From: Brevundimonas fluminis
Lineage (GTDB): Bacteria > Pseudomonadota > Alphaproteobacteria > Caulobacterales > Caulobacteraceae
Direction: 5' to 3'
NCBI RefSeq assembly: GCF_003934285.1
Contig: NZ_RQWJ01000002.1
Location: forward strand, 682,001-746,000
Length of the DNA stretch: 64,000 nt
Positions 52,986 to 61,339 of the stretch are shown here, in pieces. The notes beneath the pieces are model-generated. The model saw nothing but the letters and a program-made list of their open reading frames with translations, searched no databases and had not been told where the DNA came from. A program made the translations under genes and the position numbers. Position 1 is the first letter of the stretch. Each line of letters begins with the position of its first letter.

Positions 52986-53783
52986 CTACCGGTAGCTGTC
53001 GCCCAGGTATACCCGCCGGACCTCGGGGTCGTTCACCACCTCGGCGGCCGTGCCTTCGAACAGCACGGCGCCGGACGAGATGATCGCGGCCCGGTCGATG
53101 ATGTCGAGAGTCTCACGCACGTTGTGGTCGGTGATCAGGACGCCGATGCCCTGATCGGCCAGATATCGGATGACCTGGCGGATGTCGGCGATGGCGAGGG
53201 GATCGATGCCCGCGAAGGGTTCGTCCAGCAGCATGAAGGCCGGTTTGCCCGCCAGCGCCCGCGCGATCTCCACCCGCCGCCGCTCGCCGCCCGACAGGCC
53301 GGCGGCGGACGCCTTGGCCAGGTGCGACACGCCCAGCTCCTCCATCAGGCGGTCGGTCTCCTCGCGCACGGCGGTCTTGCCCGCCTCATGCAGTTCGACG
53401 ACGGCGCGGACGTTCTCTTCCACGCTCATGCCGCGAAAGATGCTGGCCTCCTGCGCCAGATAGCCCAGGCCCATGCGGGCGCGCTGGTACATCGGCTGGG
53501 CCGTCACGTCCTGCCCGTCCAGCAGGATGCGGCCGCTGTCCGGCGGGATCAGGCCGGTGATCATGTAGAAGCAGGTCGTCTTGCCCGCCCCGTTCGGCCC
53601 CAGCAGGCCCGCGACTTCGCCCCGGTCCAGGCTCAGGGAGACGTCGCGCACGACCTGCCGCGGGCCGAAGCTGCGGGCGAGGTGCTCGACCCTCAGCCCC
53701 CGCTCGCCGCGCACGGTCTCGGGCGCCGCGTCGGGCGCGGTCTCCGGTTCCAGATTGAGGGCGGACAGTTCCTTGCGGGCCAC
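52986..53783 (-). CDS. lptB: LPS export ABC transporter ATP-binding protein LptB
   Basis: A 265-residue ATPase of the LptB2FGC complex that extracts LPS from the inner membrane. Walker [10 protein letters not shown], signature LSGGERRRVEIARAL, Walker B MLLDEPFAGIDP, and the LptB-specific YLAQEASIFRGMSVEENV are present. A 30-residue extension precedes the core. GTG start at 53783, with lptA stop 24 bp upstream. Confidence 0.96.
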   Translation of the reverse strand: MARKELSALNLEPETAPDAAPETVRGERGLRVEHLARSFGPRQVVRDVSLSLDRGEVAGLLGPNGAGKTTCFYMITGLIPPDSGRILLDGQDVTAQPMYQRARMGLGYLAQEASIFRGMSVEENVRAVVELHEAGKTAVREETDRLMEELGVSHLAKASAAGLSGGERRRVEIARALAGKPAFMLLDEPFAGIDPLAIADIRQVIRYLADQGIGVLITDHNVRETLDIIDRAAIISSGAVLFEGTAAEVVNDPEVRRVYLGDSYR

Positions 53784-53807
53784 GTTCGGGCGACCGGCCT
53801 CGCGGCC

Positions 53808-54308
53808 TCAGTCGTTCCCTTCCGGATAGAAGACGCCCTGCACCCGGTTGCCCGCCGCCGTCGGCGCGCCGGCCATGCGGCCCGTCTCGGTGCGGACGTT
53901 GTAGACCAGCCGTCCGCCGCGCACGACGTTCTCGCCCTGCGCCAGAATGACCTCACCGGTCACGACCAGCTCGTCGGTGTTCAAATCATAGACGGCGCGG
54001 TCGCCGCGCATGGTCTGGGTCGGCGTGACGAAGTAGACCTCGCCGACGGCCTCGACCCTCTCCACGCCGTTGGTCCCGTTGGAGGTCGTCAGGTTGACGC
54101 GGTTGGCGCGAAGCCGGTTCTGACCCTGGGTGATCTCGGCCCGGCCGATCAGCGAGAAGCCTCCCGGCGTGATCTCGACGTCGTCGCCGCCCCAGGCGAT
54201 CGGCGCGTCGGCCGAGTTGCCCGGCGACTGCGCTCCGCCCGCCACGGGCAGGGCCAGGACGACGGCGGCGGCCAGTACGCCGAGTGTCTTGCGCGTGCTC
54301 ATTCTCAT
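53808..54308 (-). CDS. lptA: LPS transport periplasmic protein LptA
   Basis: A 166-residue periplasmic OstA-type bridge protein. A signal peptide (LGVLAAAVVLALPVAGGA) is followed by beta-jellyroll strands (VEITPGGFSLIGRAEITQGQNRLRANRVNL, GDRAVYDLNTDELVVTGEVILAQGENVVRGGRLVYNVRTETGRM). It carries LPS between the membranes. The start ATG 54308 overlaps the lptC stop by ATGA. Confidence 0.94.
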   Translation of the reverse strand: MRMSTRKTLGVLAAAVVLALPVAGGAQSPGNSADAPIAWGGDDVEITPGGFSLIGRAEITQGQNRLRANRVNLTTSNGTNGVERVEAVGEVYFVTPTQTMRGDRAVYDLNTDELVVTGEVILAQGENVVRGGRLVYNVRTETGRMAGAPTAAGNRVQGVFYPEGND

Positions 54309-54958
54309 CGATCCGATCCGGCGGGGTTGATGACCCCGCGCACCTTCTGGTCGCCCATGCCGCGGAAGCGGATCCGCTCGCCCTGGTCCTCGATCACATA
54401 GGCCGAAGCCTTGATGGTTCCAAGCGGCCCCGTCCCCTCGATGCCCTTGTTCCCGGTGACCGTGCCGGTCTCGGTGTTCATCACCGCCTCGGGCGTCACC
54501 AGGGTGAAGCCGCTCTCGCCGTCGGCGATGCGCACGTTAGGGCCGATGGTCACGGTCCGGGCGGCCTGATCGTATTCGCCGCCGTCGGCCGTCATCTCGG
54601 TCACCTTGCGGCCGCCGAGGTTGAGCCGCAACACCGGTCCCAACAGGCGATAGCGGCCCGTCGACGGGTCGCGCGTGGCGCCCTTGGCCCCGATCATGAA
54701 GGATCGGCCCTGATCGTCCTGGCCATGGAAGACGGCGTTGACCAGCGCCTGCTCCTGCCGCGTCTCCGCGTTTCGCTCGGCGCCCGATATGACGGTGCGC
54801 AGGGCGACCCAGGCGATCACGCCGCCGGCCAGCACCACGATCAGGATCGGCAGCACCCGGCGCAGCAGGCGCACCCTCTGCGAGCGCGCGCGCCACCGGG
54901 CCGCTTCCCGGCCGAGGCGACCGTCGTCGTCGGACGGGGGAGGAGAAGGACCGGTCAC
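54305..54958 (-). CDS. lptC: LPS export protein LptC
   Basis: A 217-residue bitopic protein: one helix (VLPILIVVLAGGVIAWVAL) and a periplasmic LptC/YrbK jellyroll (FMIGAKGATRDPSTGRYRLLGPVLRLNLGGRKVTEMTADGGEYDQAARTVTIG). It receives LPS from LptBFG and passes it to LptA. GTG start at 54958, three bases after rnd. Confidence 0.93.
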   Translation of the reverse strand: MTGPSPPPSDDDGRLGREAARWRARSQRVRLLRRVLPILIVVLAGGVIAWVALRTVISGAERNAETRQEQALVNAVFHGQDDQGRSFMIGAKGATRDPSTGRYRLLGPVLRLNLGGRKVTEMTADGGEYDQAARTVTIGPNVRIADGESGFTLVTPEAVMNTETGTVTGNKGIEGTGPLGTIKASAYVIEDQGERIRFRGMGDQKVRGVINPAGSDR

Positions 54959-54961
54959 GGC

Positions 54962-55576
54962 TCAGGTGTGGGCGAAGACGTCGATTTCGTCCCACCCCTC
55001 AAGATCCAACCGTGCCCGCGTGTTCAGGAAATCGAAGCAGGCCTGGGCCAGGGCCATCCGACCCTCGCGCTCGAGCATGGCGATCAGCCGCTCACGCACC
55101 GCGTGCAGGTGCAGCACGTCGGACGCGGCATAGGCGAGCTGCTCGGGGCTCAGCTCCGCGGCGCCCCAGTCGCTGGACTGCTGCGCCTTGGACAGGTCCA
55201 CGCCCGCCAGCTCGCGCACCACGTCCTTGAGCCCGTGTCGGTCGGTGTAGGTGCGCGCCAGCTTCGACGCGATCTTGGTGCAGAACAGGGGTGCGGTCTC
55301 GATTCCCAGATGCAGCTGGAACATGGCCACGTCGAACCGCCCGTAATGGAAGATCTTCAGCACGGCCGGGTCCGTCAGCACCCCCCGCAGGTTCGGACAG
55401 TCATAGGCGGGCCGGTTCAGCCGCACCACGTGCGCGTCGCCGTCGCCGGCCGACAACTGCACCACGCACAGGGCGTCGCGCCGGTAGCGCAGCCCCATGG
55501 TCTCGGAGTCCACGGCGACGATGGGGCCCAGGTCCAGCCCGTCGGGCAGGTCGCCCTGATGGAAATGCACGGTCAT
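54962..55576 (-). CDS. rnd: Ribonuclease D (catalytic domain)
   Basis: A 204-residue DEDD exonuclease acting on tRNA 3' ends. VAVDSETMGL carries the first D-E, KIFHYGRFDVAMF the second motif, and YAASDVLHLHAVRERL the third with its Asp. The HRDC domains of E. coli RNase D are missing, as is usual for short alphaproteobacterial forms. Start ATG 55576; longer starts lack support. First gene of the rnd-lpt-rpoN run. Confidence 0.93.
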   Translation of the reverse strand: MTVHFHQGDLPDGLDLGPIVAVDSETMGLRYRRDALCVVQLSAGDGDAHVVRLNRPAYDCPNLRGVLTDPAVLKIFHYGRFDVAMFQLHLGIETAPLFCTKIASKLARTYTDRHGLKDVVRELAGVDLSKAQQSSDWGAAELSPEQLAYAASDVLHLHAVRERLIAMLEREGRMALAQACFDFLNTRARLDLEGWDEIDVFAHT

Positions 55577-55626
55577 GGGAAGGCTCATACACGACAGGGC
55601 GGCCAGCATCACCCCGCCCTCAAGCG

Positions 55627-55665
55627 GCGAGCGGCCGCGTCGCGAGCGGTAGGGCGAGCGTCAGG
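55627..55665. repeat. GC-rich palindromic repeat, copy 2
   Basis: GCGAGCGGCCGCGTCGCGAG, then CGGTAGGGCGAGCGTCAGG; the 22-base core equals copy 1 at 41936-41957 except one base, and CGTCAGG follows after an insert. It lies between rnd and the tRNA-Leu terminator. Confidence 0.5.
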
Positions 55666-55667
55666 AC

Positions 55668-55702
55668 TCAAAACGGCGTCGCGATCGCTCGCGACGCCGT
55701 TT
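55668..55702 (-). terminator. Terminator of tRNA-Leu
   Basis: A perfect 14-bp stem (55671-55684 with 55689-55702) and TCGC loop, ending in TTTT on the minus strand. It is eight bases from the tRNA CCA end. Confidence 0.85.
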
Positions 55703-55709
55703 GAAGAAT

Positions 55710-55796
<87 letters not shown>

Positions 55797-55842
55797 ATCT
55801 CGTCCGGGCCGCCGCATGGGCTTCCCGTCGGAAGGCGCGGAC

Positions 55843-55870
55843 CCTTAAGGCAGGCGCCCATGCGGGTCAA
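55843..55870 (-). promoter_or_regulatory. Putative promoter of tRNA-Leu
   Basis: On the minus strand TTGACC (55870-55865), a 16-bp spacer and TTAAGG (55848-55843), 47 bp upstream of the tRNA. The -35 is strong; the -10 is weak. Confidence 0.45.
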
Positions 55871-55974
55871 CGGCCTTTTTCACGCCGCGCGTTTGCCCGC
55901 CGTGCGGTCCTCGTCTATCCCGCCCCCGAACGCCGCGCGCAGGGTGCGCCGGCCGACGCTTGCGGAGATTCAGC

Positions 55975-56946
55975 ATGGTCGCGACCACCCAGGGTCTGGT
56001 CACCGTCTTCGGCGGCTCCGGCTTCGTCGGGGCCCAAGCGGTTCGGGTGCTGGCGCGTCGCGGCTGGCGCGTCCGCGTCGCGGTCCGCAACCCCAACCAG
56101 GCGGTTGAGCTCAAACCGGCCGGCGACCCCGGCCAGATCCAATTGATCCGCTGCGACGTGAACGACCCGGCCCAGGTGGCCGAGGCCTGCCGCGGGGCCA
56201 ACGCCGTCGTGAACCTGATCGGCATCCTGTTCGAATCGGGGAAGCGTACCTTCGAGGCCATGCACGTCGACGCCGCCCGCCGCATCGCAGAACAGGCGCG
56301 CACCGCCGGCGTGAGCCGCTTCGTGCAGGTCTCGGCCATCGGCGCCGACGCCGAAGGCAAGTCCGCCTATGCCCGCAGCAAGGCGGCCGGCGAGGCCGCG
56401 GTGCGCGAAGTTTTCCCCGACGCCGTGATCCTGCGCCCGTCGGTGGTCTTCGGCCCGGGCGACGACTTCCTGAACCGGTTCGCCGTCATGGCCACCTTCG
56501 CGCCCGCGCTTCCGCTGGTCGGGTTCGGCAGGACGAAGTTCCAGCCGGTCTACGTCGGCGACGTGGCCGAAGCGATCGCCCGGTCGGTCGAGGACGTCTC
56601 CCTCGCGGGCCGCACCTTCGAACTGGGCGGGCCCGCGACCCTGACCTTCGAGGAGGTGCTGAGGCTGGTCCTGCGCGAGACCGGCCGCGCCCGGCTTCTG
56701 GCGCCGCTGCCTTTTTCCGTCGCGCGCGCGATCGGATCGGTGGCGCAGCTCAGCGCCTTCGTGGGCATCCCGCCCGTCCTGACGCGCGATCAGGTTCTGT
56801 CGCTGGAAACGGACAACGTGGTCGCCGACGGCGCCGAGGGTCTCGCTGCGCTCGGCGTGCAGCCCACGGGCATGGAGGCCGTCGTCCCGTCCTATCTGTG
56901 GCGCTACCGCCGCGGCGGCCAATTCGCGGAGAAGGCGACGTTCTGA
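55975..56946 (+). CDS. NDUFA9-like NAD(P)-binding protein (complex I family)
   Basis: A 323-residue atypical short-chain reductase. VTVFGGSGFVGAQAVRVLARRGWRVRVAVR is the dinucleotide fold; FVQVSAIGADAEGKSAYARSKAAGE carries Tyr and Lys of the extended SDR site. The family corresponds to complex I accessory subunit NDUFA9 homologues in Alphaproteobacteria. The start is ATG 55975 with GGAG eight bases upstream; a TTG five codons earlier is possible. Convergent with uppP. Confidence 0.87.
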   Translation: MVATTQGLVTVFGGSGFVGAQAVRVLARRGWRVRVAVRNPNQAVELKPAGDPGQIQLIRCDVNDPAQVAEACRGANAVVNLIGILFESGKRTFEAMHVDAARRIAEQARTAGVSRFVQVSAIGADAEGKSAYARSKAAGEAAVREVFPDAVILRPSVVFGPGDDFLNRFAVMATFAPALPLVGFGRTKFQPVYVGDVAEAIARSVEDVSLAGRTFELGGPATLTFEEVLRLVLRETGRARLLAPLPFSVARAIGSVAQLSAFVGIPPVLTRDQVLSLETDNVVADGAEGLAALGVQPTGMEAVVPSYLWRYRRGGQFAEKATF

Positions 56947-56950
56947 TCGG

Positions 56951-57751
56951 TCAGTAGACCCAGATCGCAAGCAGTCCCACGACGCCGACCACGATCCGCC
57001 ACATGGCGAAAGGCGTGAACCCGTGCTGGCCGACGAAGTCGACCAGGAACCGCACCACGGCCAGACCGGCCAGGAACGCCGTCAGGAAGCCGATGCCGAT
57101 GATCCAGCCGAAGCTGAAGTCCATCGTCTCGTACTCCTTCAGCAGGGCGTAGGCGAAGGCCCCGACCATGGTCGGGATGGCCAGGAAGAAGCTGAACTCC
57201 GCCGCCGCCGGCTTCTCCAGCTTCAGCAGGATCGAGCCCGAGATCGTGGCGCCCGACCGCGACACGCCGGGCACCAGCGCCAGGCACTGGAAGAGGCCGA
57301 TCAGCAGCGACGTCCTCCACGTCAGCTTCATCGCGTCGAAATGCTGCGGCTGCGGCGCGAACCGCTCCACCGCCATCAGCAGGAAGCCCCCGACGATCAG
57401 CATGATGCAGATCACCTCCGGCGTCTCGAACAGGATGCGGGTGATGAAGTCGTACAGGAACACGCCGGCGAACAGCGAGGGCAGGAAGGCGATCAGCACG
57501 CTGATGGCGAAATGGCGGGCCTCCGGCCGCGTCGGCAGGCCGATCAGCACCTTCCACAGCTTCGTGAAATAGACGCTGATCACGGCCAGGATGGCGCCCA
57601 GCTGGATCATCACCACGAAGGTGTTCCAGTTCTGGCCCTGCAGGCCCAGCGCCTCGCGCAGAAGCAGCAGATGGCCGGTCGACGACACGGGAATGAACTC
57701 GGTCAGGCCCTCGATCAGGCCGAGTAGAATCGCCGCCAGCCAGTCCGCCAT
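56951..57751 (-). CDS. uppP: Undecaprenyl-diphosphatase
   Basis: A 266-residue polytopic BacA-type enzyme that recycles undecaprenyl diphosphate to the monophosphate lipid carrier for cell-wall synthesis. GLIEGLTEFIPVSSTGHLLLL and PGVSRSGATISGSILL are the two signature motifs with catalytic Glu/Ser and Arg. Overexpression gives bacitracin resistance. Nearest neighbour on its strand is the citrate-synthase-like gene, 27 bp upstream. Confidence 0.96.
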   Translation of the reverse strand: MADWLAAILLGLIEGLTEFIPVSSTGHLLLLREALGLQGQNWNTFVVMIQLGAILAVISVYFTKLWKVLIGLPTRPEARHFAISVLIAFLPSLFAGVFLYDFITRILFETPEVICIMLIVGGFLLMAVERFAPQPQHFDAMKLTWRTSLLIGLFQCLALVPGVSRSGATISGSILLKLEKPAAAEFSFFLAIPTMVGAFAYALLKEYETMDFSFGWIIGIGFLTAFLAGLAVVRFLVDFVGQHGFTPFAMWRIVVGVVGLLAIWVY

Positions 57752-57778
57752 GAAGCCCCCGATGTCCGGATCGCCGGG

Positions 57779-58885
57779 TCAGTCGTCACCCGGCCGTGGC
57801 CCCACATAGCGCAACCGCGCCCGGATGGGCGAGCCCGAACGACGCTGGTCCAGCGCATGCCCCAGAAGTCCGGTCAGCCGGCCGAGCATGACCAGGTCGG
57901 CCGCCGCCTCCCGCGGGAGATCCAGCGCCCGCGTCGTCAGCGCCAGCGCCAGGGCCAGGTCGGCCGGCCGTCCGGCCGCGTCTTCGACGCGCCGGCGCAC
58001 CGCCTCGAGGTCGGGCGGAAGGGCAAGGACCGAAAGCAGGGCGGGCCCGCGCGGATCGACGACGGAGAGGCCGTCCTCCAGCGGCGTCTGCGGATCGCGC
58101 CGGGCGGCGACCACGAAAGCGGTGGCCGCCTGCGTCCGGCGCATCAGCTCCGCCGTTCCCAGCGTGGTCAGTCCGGCCAGGGCCGCGCCGGCCATGCAGG
58201 CCCCGCCGGAAGCCGCGGTGCGGGTCGCCAGCGCCGCGGCGCTCATCCGTCCGTCAGCGCACAGGACCAGCGCCCGGCGCAGCAGATGGGCGTCGCGCTC
58301 GATCATCTTCCAGCCGCGGGCCAGCCGCTGATGGAAATGGGACCGTGGTCCGGGCCCGCTGGCGGCGTCGACCGCCTCGTTCAGCGCCGCCGCCGCCTCG
58401 GCGATCATCTCCGCGGGGTCGTCCCCGGCGCGGGGACCGGCCTCGCCCGCCCGGCGAGCCAGCGTGGCGAAGACCCGCGACCGGATCGTTCCCGCGGTGA
58501 ACAGGTCGACGCGGGGTCTCAGATCGACGAACGGCTGGATGCCCCCCGCCGCCCACAACAGCCGCGCCGTCTCCTCCAGCGTGGCGGTCTCGGCCAAGGC
58601 CAGGGCGTCCCGCCCGCGGTAGTAAGGACGCCCGTCGATCTCGGTGCTCAGGCTGGACAGCAACTCCGCCTCGCCTCGCGCCGCGGCCTTCTCCACCGCG
58701 GGGCCGATCTCCCCCCGGATCAGGCGTTCGATGTCGGTCGAGGCGTACTGGCTCCGGCGCGGGTCGGCGGGATCAGGACGGGCGGTGATCCGACCGCGGC
58801 TGACGTAGGCGTACAGCGTCTGGGTCTTGACCCCCAGCCGCGCCAGCGCCTCGCCGCGCCCGATCCATCCGGTTCCGCCGTCCAT
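57779..58885 (-). CDS. HTH-citrate synthase-like protein, catalytic residues altered
   Basis: A 368-residue fusion. Residues 1-60 are a MerR/excisionase-type helix-turn-helix (ARLGVKTQTLYAYVSRGRITARPDP, IERLIRG). The rest is a citrate synthase-like domain (YYRGRDALALAETATLEETARLLW, LTTRALDLPREAAADLVMLGRLTGLLGHALDQR). The usual LCADHELN histidine reads LCADGRMS (209-215), and the second histidine motif, normally G-P-x-H-G-G, reads GTAELM. It is unlikely to be an active synthase; a ligand-sensing or regulatory role is inferred. Divergent from the CDF-like gene. Confidence 0.82.
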   Translation of the reverse strand: MDGGTGWIGRGEALARLGVKTQTLYAYVSRGRITARPDPADPRRSQYASTDIERLIRGEIGPAVEKAAARGEAELLSSLSTEIDGRPYYRGRDALALAETATLEETARLLWAAGGIQPFVDLRPRVDLFTAGTIRSRVFATLARRAGEAGPRAGDDPAEMIAEAAAALNEAVDAASGPGPRSHFHQRLARGWKMIERDAHLLRRALVLCADGRMSAAALATRTAASGGACMAGAALAGLTTLGTAELMRRTQAATAFVVAARRDPQTPLEDGLSVVDPRGPALLSVLALPPDLEAVRRRVEDAAGRPADLALALALTTRALDLPREAAADLVMLGRLTGLLGHALDQRRSGSPIRARLRYVGPRPGDD

Positions 58886-59000
58886 CCGGAGGCACTCCGC
58901 ATCCGTTCGCCGATCCAGATGACGGCGTTTGATGACGTTATCCCTAATGCGGGCCGAAACGGGGCCTTGGATCAGGCCGGAAGGCCGCTACAACCGGCCC

Positions 59001-59564
59001 ATGAGCTCCGAAGTCGCCCCGTTGGAAAGCCGGCCCCGTCTGCGGCCGGTCGTGGCCCTGCTGTCGATCCTGATCGCGGCCTTGCAGGCCTTCGCGCTCG
59101 CCGCCACCGGATCGATCGCCGCCGGCGCGGCCCTGGTGGCCACGGCGCTTCACCTCGCGGGCTTCGTCGATCTGCTGATCGCCCGGGATCGCGATGGGCG
59201 AGGCGGCGGTCGGTCCTTTCTCGCGGGGATGGCGCTAGCCGCCTCGGGCCTTCTGGCCGCCGCGGCCGTGGCGCGGATCCTGTGGCCGCAGGCGATCACG
59301 GCCGGCACGGCGGGCGCCCTGGCGCTGGTCGCGGCCTCGGCCCTGGCTCTTGCGGGGACCTCGGCGCCCGGCCTGCGCCGGCGTGTCGGCTCCGACGACC
59401 CCGAAGCCGCCGCCGACCCCTCGGTCCTGCTGGTCGCCGCCGTCGGCCTGAGCGGCGCGGCGTTCCTCGGGTCTCCGGCGCTCGACGGGGCCGCCGCCCT
59501 GATCGTGGCCCTCTGGCTGGCCTGGGGCGGAATCGACGATCTGCGCGCGGACTCGCCGCGGTAA
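59001..59564 (+). CDS. Small membrane protein with CDF-like pattern
   Basis: A 187-residue protein with about six hydrophobic segments. The first pair (LLSILIAALQAFALAATGSIAAGAALVATALHLAGFVDLLIARDRD) resembles the start of cation diffusion facilitators, but the D-x3-D metal motif is not conserved and the cytoplasmic domain is absent. So transport is doubtful. Start ATG 59001 has no clear ribosome-binding site. Divergent from the HTH-citrate synthase gene, 115 bp away. Confidence 0.6.
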   Translation: MSSEVAPLESRPRLRPVVALLSILIAALQAFALAATGSIAAGAALVATALHLAGFVDLLIARDRDGRGGGRSFLAGMALAASGLLAAAAVARILWPQAITAGTAGALALVAASALALAGTSAPGLRRRVGSDDPEAAADPSVLLVAAVGLSGAAFLGSPALDGAAALIVALWLAWGGIDDLRADSPR

Positions 59565-59600
59565 ACGCGCCCTTAACGGCCCCATGTCATCGCTCGCCGG

Positions 59601-60278
59601 ATGAGCGGCGTCCTGCACCACTTCGCCTTCGATCCCGCCTCGCGCGCCGCGCGGCTGGCGCTGGGCGAGGCCAGGGTGGCGTTCGAGGAGAATGCGGTGC
59701 GTCCGTGGGAGTCGGACTGCGTCGTGGCGACCCTGAACCCCTCGGGCATGCCGCCGGTGTTCGTCACGCAGGAGCGCGAGCGGCCTCTGACCCTGTGCGA
59801 ACTGCCCGCCATTCTCGGCTGGATCGAGGACCAGTCGCCCGGCGCCCTGCTGCCGACGGACCCGGTCGAGCGGGCCGAGGCCCGTCGGCTGGTCCACGCC
59901 TTCGCCCGCCGCTTCAACGACGAGGTCGACGCCGTTCTTCTGCATGAGCGGCTGGAGAAGCCGCTGCTGCGCCTCGGCCCGCCCGAGGCCCGCGCCCTGC
60001 GCGAGGGACGCGAGAACCTGAAGGCGCATCTGGCTCTTCTGGAAGGTCTGCTGGCCCGACGTGACTGCCTCGCCGGCCGCCGCTTGTCGCAGGCGGATCT
60101 GGTCGCAGCCGCCCACCTGTCCGTGCTCGACTTCTTCGGCGAGGTGTCGTGGTCGAACTGGCCGGCGCTGAAGACCTGGTACATGCGCCTCAAGTCCCGC
60201 CCCTCCTTCCGCCCCCTGCTGTCCGACCGGCTGGCGGGCCTGCAGGCCGCGCCCCACTACACGGACCTCGACTTCTAG
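59601..60278 (+). CDS. Glutathione S-transferase family protein
   Basis: A 225-residue GST-fold protein. FDPASRAARLALGEARVAFEENAV start, NPSGMPPVFV (cis-Pro), LTLCELPAILGWIED, then the helical half with RRLSQADLVAAAHLSVLDFFGEV and WYMRLKSRPSF. It is distant from the GST at 14728-15384. It precedes queG by 25 bp and is probably co-transcribed. Its glutathione-dependent activity is untested. Confidence 0.85.
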   Translation: MSGVLHHFAFDPASRAARLALGEARVAFEENAVRPWESDCVVATLNPSGMPPVFVTQERERPLTLCELPAILGWIEDQSPGALLPTDPVERAEARRLVHAFARRFNDEVDAVLLHERLEKPLLRLGPPEARALREGRENLKAHLALLEGLLARRDCLAGRRLSQADLVAAAHLSVLDFFGEVSWSNWPALKTWYMRLKSRPSFRPLLSDRLAGLQAAPHYTDLDF

Positions 60279-60303
60279 GACCGGAGGAGGGTAGGGGCCG
60301 CGG

Positions 60304-61335
60304 ATGGCCGACTTCCGCGCCTTCATCCGCGACCGCGCGACCGAGCTGGGCTTCGACGCCTGCCGCTTCGCCTCGGCTTCCAAGCGGTGGGCGGCGGGCG
60401 AACGGCTGGCGCACTTCGTCGAGGCGGGCCGCCACGGCGACATGGTCTGGATGGAGACGACCCTCGACCGGCGAGCCCACCCGACGGCCATGTGGAACGG
60501 GGCGCGCACGGCGATCGTGCTGGGCCTCAACTACGGACCGGACGCCGATCCCCTGCCGGAGATGGCCGACCGCTCGGCCGGCTACGTCTCGGTCTACGCC
60601 CGGGGCGACGACTATCATGAGGTCATCAAGGGCCGGCTGAAGACCCTCGCCGGACAGATCGCCGCGCGGACCGGCGAGGAGGTGAAGGTCTTCGTCGACA
60701 CCGCGCCCCTGATGGAGAAGCCCCTGGCCCAGCGGGCCGGCCTGGGCTGGCAGGGCAAGCACACCAACCTGCTCAGCCGCGAGCACGGCAACTGGCTGTT
60801 CCTCGGGGTGATCCTGACGGCGGCGGTGATCGAGCCGGACGCGCCCGAAGACGAGCATTGCGGCAGCTGCACCGCCTGCCTCGACGCCTGCCCGACGAGC
60901 GCCTTTCCCGCGCCCTTCCAGCTCGACGCCCGGCGTTGCCTGTCCTACCTGACCATCGAGTTCGCAGGGCCCTGGCCGGAGGAGTTCCGGCGCGCCACGG
61001 GCAGCCGCATCTACGGTTGCGACGACTGCCTCGCCGTCTGTCCGTGGAACAAGTTCGCCCGCTCGGCCTCGGAGATGCGGCTCCGCGCCCGTCCGGAACT
61101 GGCGGCCCCGCGTCTGGAGGACTTGCTGGCTCTGGACGACGCCGCCTTCCGCGCCGTGTTCTCGAAGAGTCCGGTCAAGCGCATCGGGCGCGACCGCTTC
61201 GTCCGCAACGCGCTTTACGCCGCGGGCAACAGCGGGGATCCGTCGCTTGTCGAGCCCGTGAGGGCGCTGGTCTCCGATCCCGATCCGGTGGTGGCGGACG
61301 CGGCGGAGTGGGCGCTGGCGCGCCTGTCCGCCTAG
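60304..61335 (+). CDS. queG: Epoxyqueuosine reductase QueG
   Basis: A 343-residue B12-dependent iron-sulfur enzyme catalysing the last step of queuosine formation in tRNA. AFIRDRATELGFDACRFA start, the catalytic-domain ARGDDYHEVIKGRLKTLA and VDTAPLMEKPLAQRAGLGWQGKHTNL, two [4Fe-4S] motifs CGSCTACLDACPTSAF and CDDCLAVCPWNKFA, then a short HEAT-like C-terminus. Together with mnmC, it shows tRNA wobble modification genes are well represented here. Confidence 0.96.
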   Translation: MADFRAFIRDRATELGFDACRFASASKRWAAGERLAHFVEAGRHGDMVWMETTLDRRAHPTAMWNGARTAIVLGLNYGPDADPLPEMADRSAGYVSVYARGDDYHEVIKGRLKTLAGQIAARTGEEVKVFVDTAPLMEKPLAQRAGLGWQGKHTNLLSREHGNWLFLGVILTAAVIEPDAPEDEHCGSCTACLDACPTSAFPAPFQLDARRCLSYLTIEFAGPWPEEFRRATGSRIYGCDDCLAVCPWNKFARSASEMRLRARPELAAPRLEDLLALDDAAFRAVFSKSPVKRIGRDRFVRNALYAAGNSGDPSLVEPVRALVSDPDPVVADAAEWALARLSA

Positions 61336-61339
61336 GGCC

